A DNA stretch of 6,921 nucleotides, taken from contig DAOPPB010000023.1 of assembly GCA_035358315.1 (NCBI GenBank), forward strand, positions 1 to 6,921, read 5' to 3'. Below the pieces are notes generated by a model that was not told where the DNA came from, made no database searches, and saw only the letters and a program-made list of their open reading frames with translations. Source of the DNA: JAAZNV01 sp035358315 (lineage in GTDB: Bacteria > Patescibacteriota > WWE3 > UBA101185 > UBA10185). Numbering within the stretch: the first letter of the stretch is position 1; every line of letters begins with the position of its first letter. Made by a program: the position numbers and the translations under genes. Shown here in pieces: positions 6,677 through 6,921 of this stretch.

Positions 6677-6766
6677 GGAGGGGTCGCATAGCGGTCTAGT
6701 GCGGCGGTCTTGAAAACCGCTATTCTCGCAAGAGAATCGAGAGTTCGAATCTCTCCCCCTCCGCCA
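6677..6766 (+). tRNA. tRNA-Ser, anticodon TGA (reads UCA)
   Basis: The cloverleaf is complete. Acceptor GGAGGGG (6677-6683) pairs with CCCCTCC (6756-6762), followed by discriminator G and an encoded CCA. A three-pair D stem (GCA/TGC) encloses a loop containing GG. The anticodon stem GCGGT/ACCGC (6704-6708, 6716-6720) has loop CTTGAAA with anticodon TGA at 6711-6713. A long variable arm, with TTCTC/GAGAA closing a GCAA loop, marks a class II tRNA as expected for serine. The T arm is GAGAG-TTCGAAT-CTCTC (6739-6755). No intron or defect is seen. Confidence 0.97.
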
Positions 6767-6787
6767 TTTTCAACGTTCTAATCTCTT

Positions 6788-6921
6788 CTAAGAGGCATTG
6801 TTGCATTTACTACACATCTTGAAACATACGGGATTGGGACGATTTGACTTATTTACGGTCTTCTTCTGTGCTAAAATACCAAAGATCCTGCTTCTGCATA
6901 TTAATTCGGAAATTAACTGTC
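6788..6921 (-). CDS. Possible 3' end of a minus-strand gene with a cysteine-rich tail; unrecognised
   Basis: A frame that is open from the window edge runs 43 codons on the minus strand to TAG at 6790-6788. The visible product has a basic section (LAQKKTVNKSNRPNP) and ends VCFKMCSKCNNAS, a C-x3-C-x2-C arrangement that could be part of a zinc site if more ligands lie upstream. The gene would converge on the tRNA. Its TAG stop matches the habit of the other genes here. The 5' part is outside the window, so neither start nor family can be given. Forty-three open codons in AT-rich DNA could also be chance. Confidence 0.35.
   Translation of the reverse strand, partial: QLISELICRSRIFGILAQKKTVNKSNRPNPVCFKMCSKCNNAS

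Noticed and set aside
6844..6877. Plus-strand promoter TTGACT ... TGCTAAAAT near the window end
   Set aside because: The two hexamers are 22 bases apart, too far for a normal promoter. No plus-strand start codon with a good frame follows inside the window, and the site lies within the possible minus-strand coding end. The extended -10 alone is weak evidence.

Overview
This window is an ordinary-looking stretch of bacterial chromosome. It is AT-rich, single-stranded in gene direction, tightly packed and read with the standard genetic code. Six complete protein genes lie on the + strand between about 301 and 6553, followed by a tRNA-Ser(UGA) gene at 6677-6766. The organism is most likely a small-genome member of the Candidate Phyla Radiation (Patescibacteria). 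This is inferred from a ComEC split into a channel protein and a separate metallo-beta-lactamase protein, a lengthened nucleoside diphosphate kinase of a kind I associate with these lineages, mostly absent Shine-Dalgarno sequences, and short AT-rich spacers. No rRNA or marker gene fixes the phylum.

Region by region: 1-300 holds no convincing gene, only a possible small minus-strand reading frame interrupted by one stop. About 301-2996 is a DNA-uptake cluster. It runs comEA (a membrane-anchored DNA-binding protein), comEC (a DNA channel lacking the usual N-terminal OB-fold region) and a membrane-anchored ComEC-type metallo-hydrolase whose start overlaps the comEC stop (ATGA). Together they could form a minimal machine that binds double-stranded DNA outside the membrane, degrades one strand and passes the other inward. 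After an 87-base gap come argS (3084-4844), a membrane-anchored calcineurin-like phosphoesterase (4869-5960) and ndk (5990-6553), spaced by 24 and 29 bases. The last 155 bases after the tRNA carry what may be the 3' end of a convergent minus-strand gene with a cysteine-rich tail.

The points most worth a second look are as follows. The phosphoesterase has all three side chains private to the second metal site changed (N to D, H to Q, H to E) while the first site is intact. NDK carries an insertion of roughly 35 residues beside its nucleotide-binding region. The DNA-uptake gene set is reduced and split. Five of six genes end in TAG and none in TAA. The ndk gene looks leaderless. I found no wholly new multi-gene system, CRISPR array, insertion sequence or phage element.
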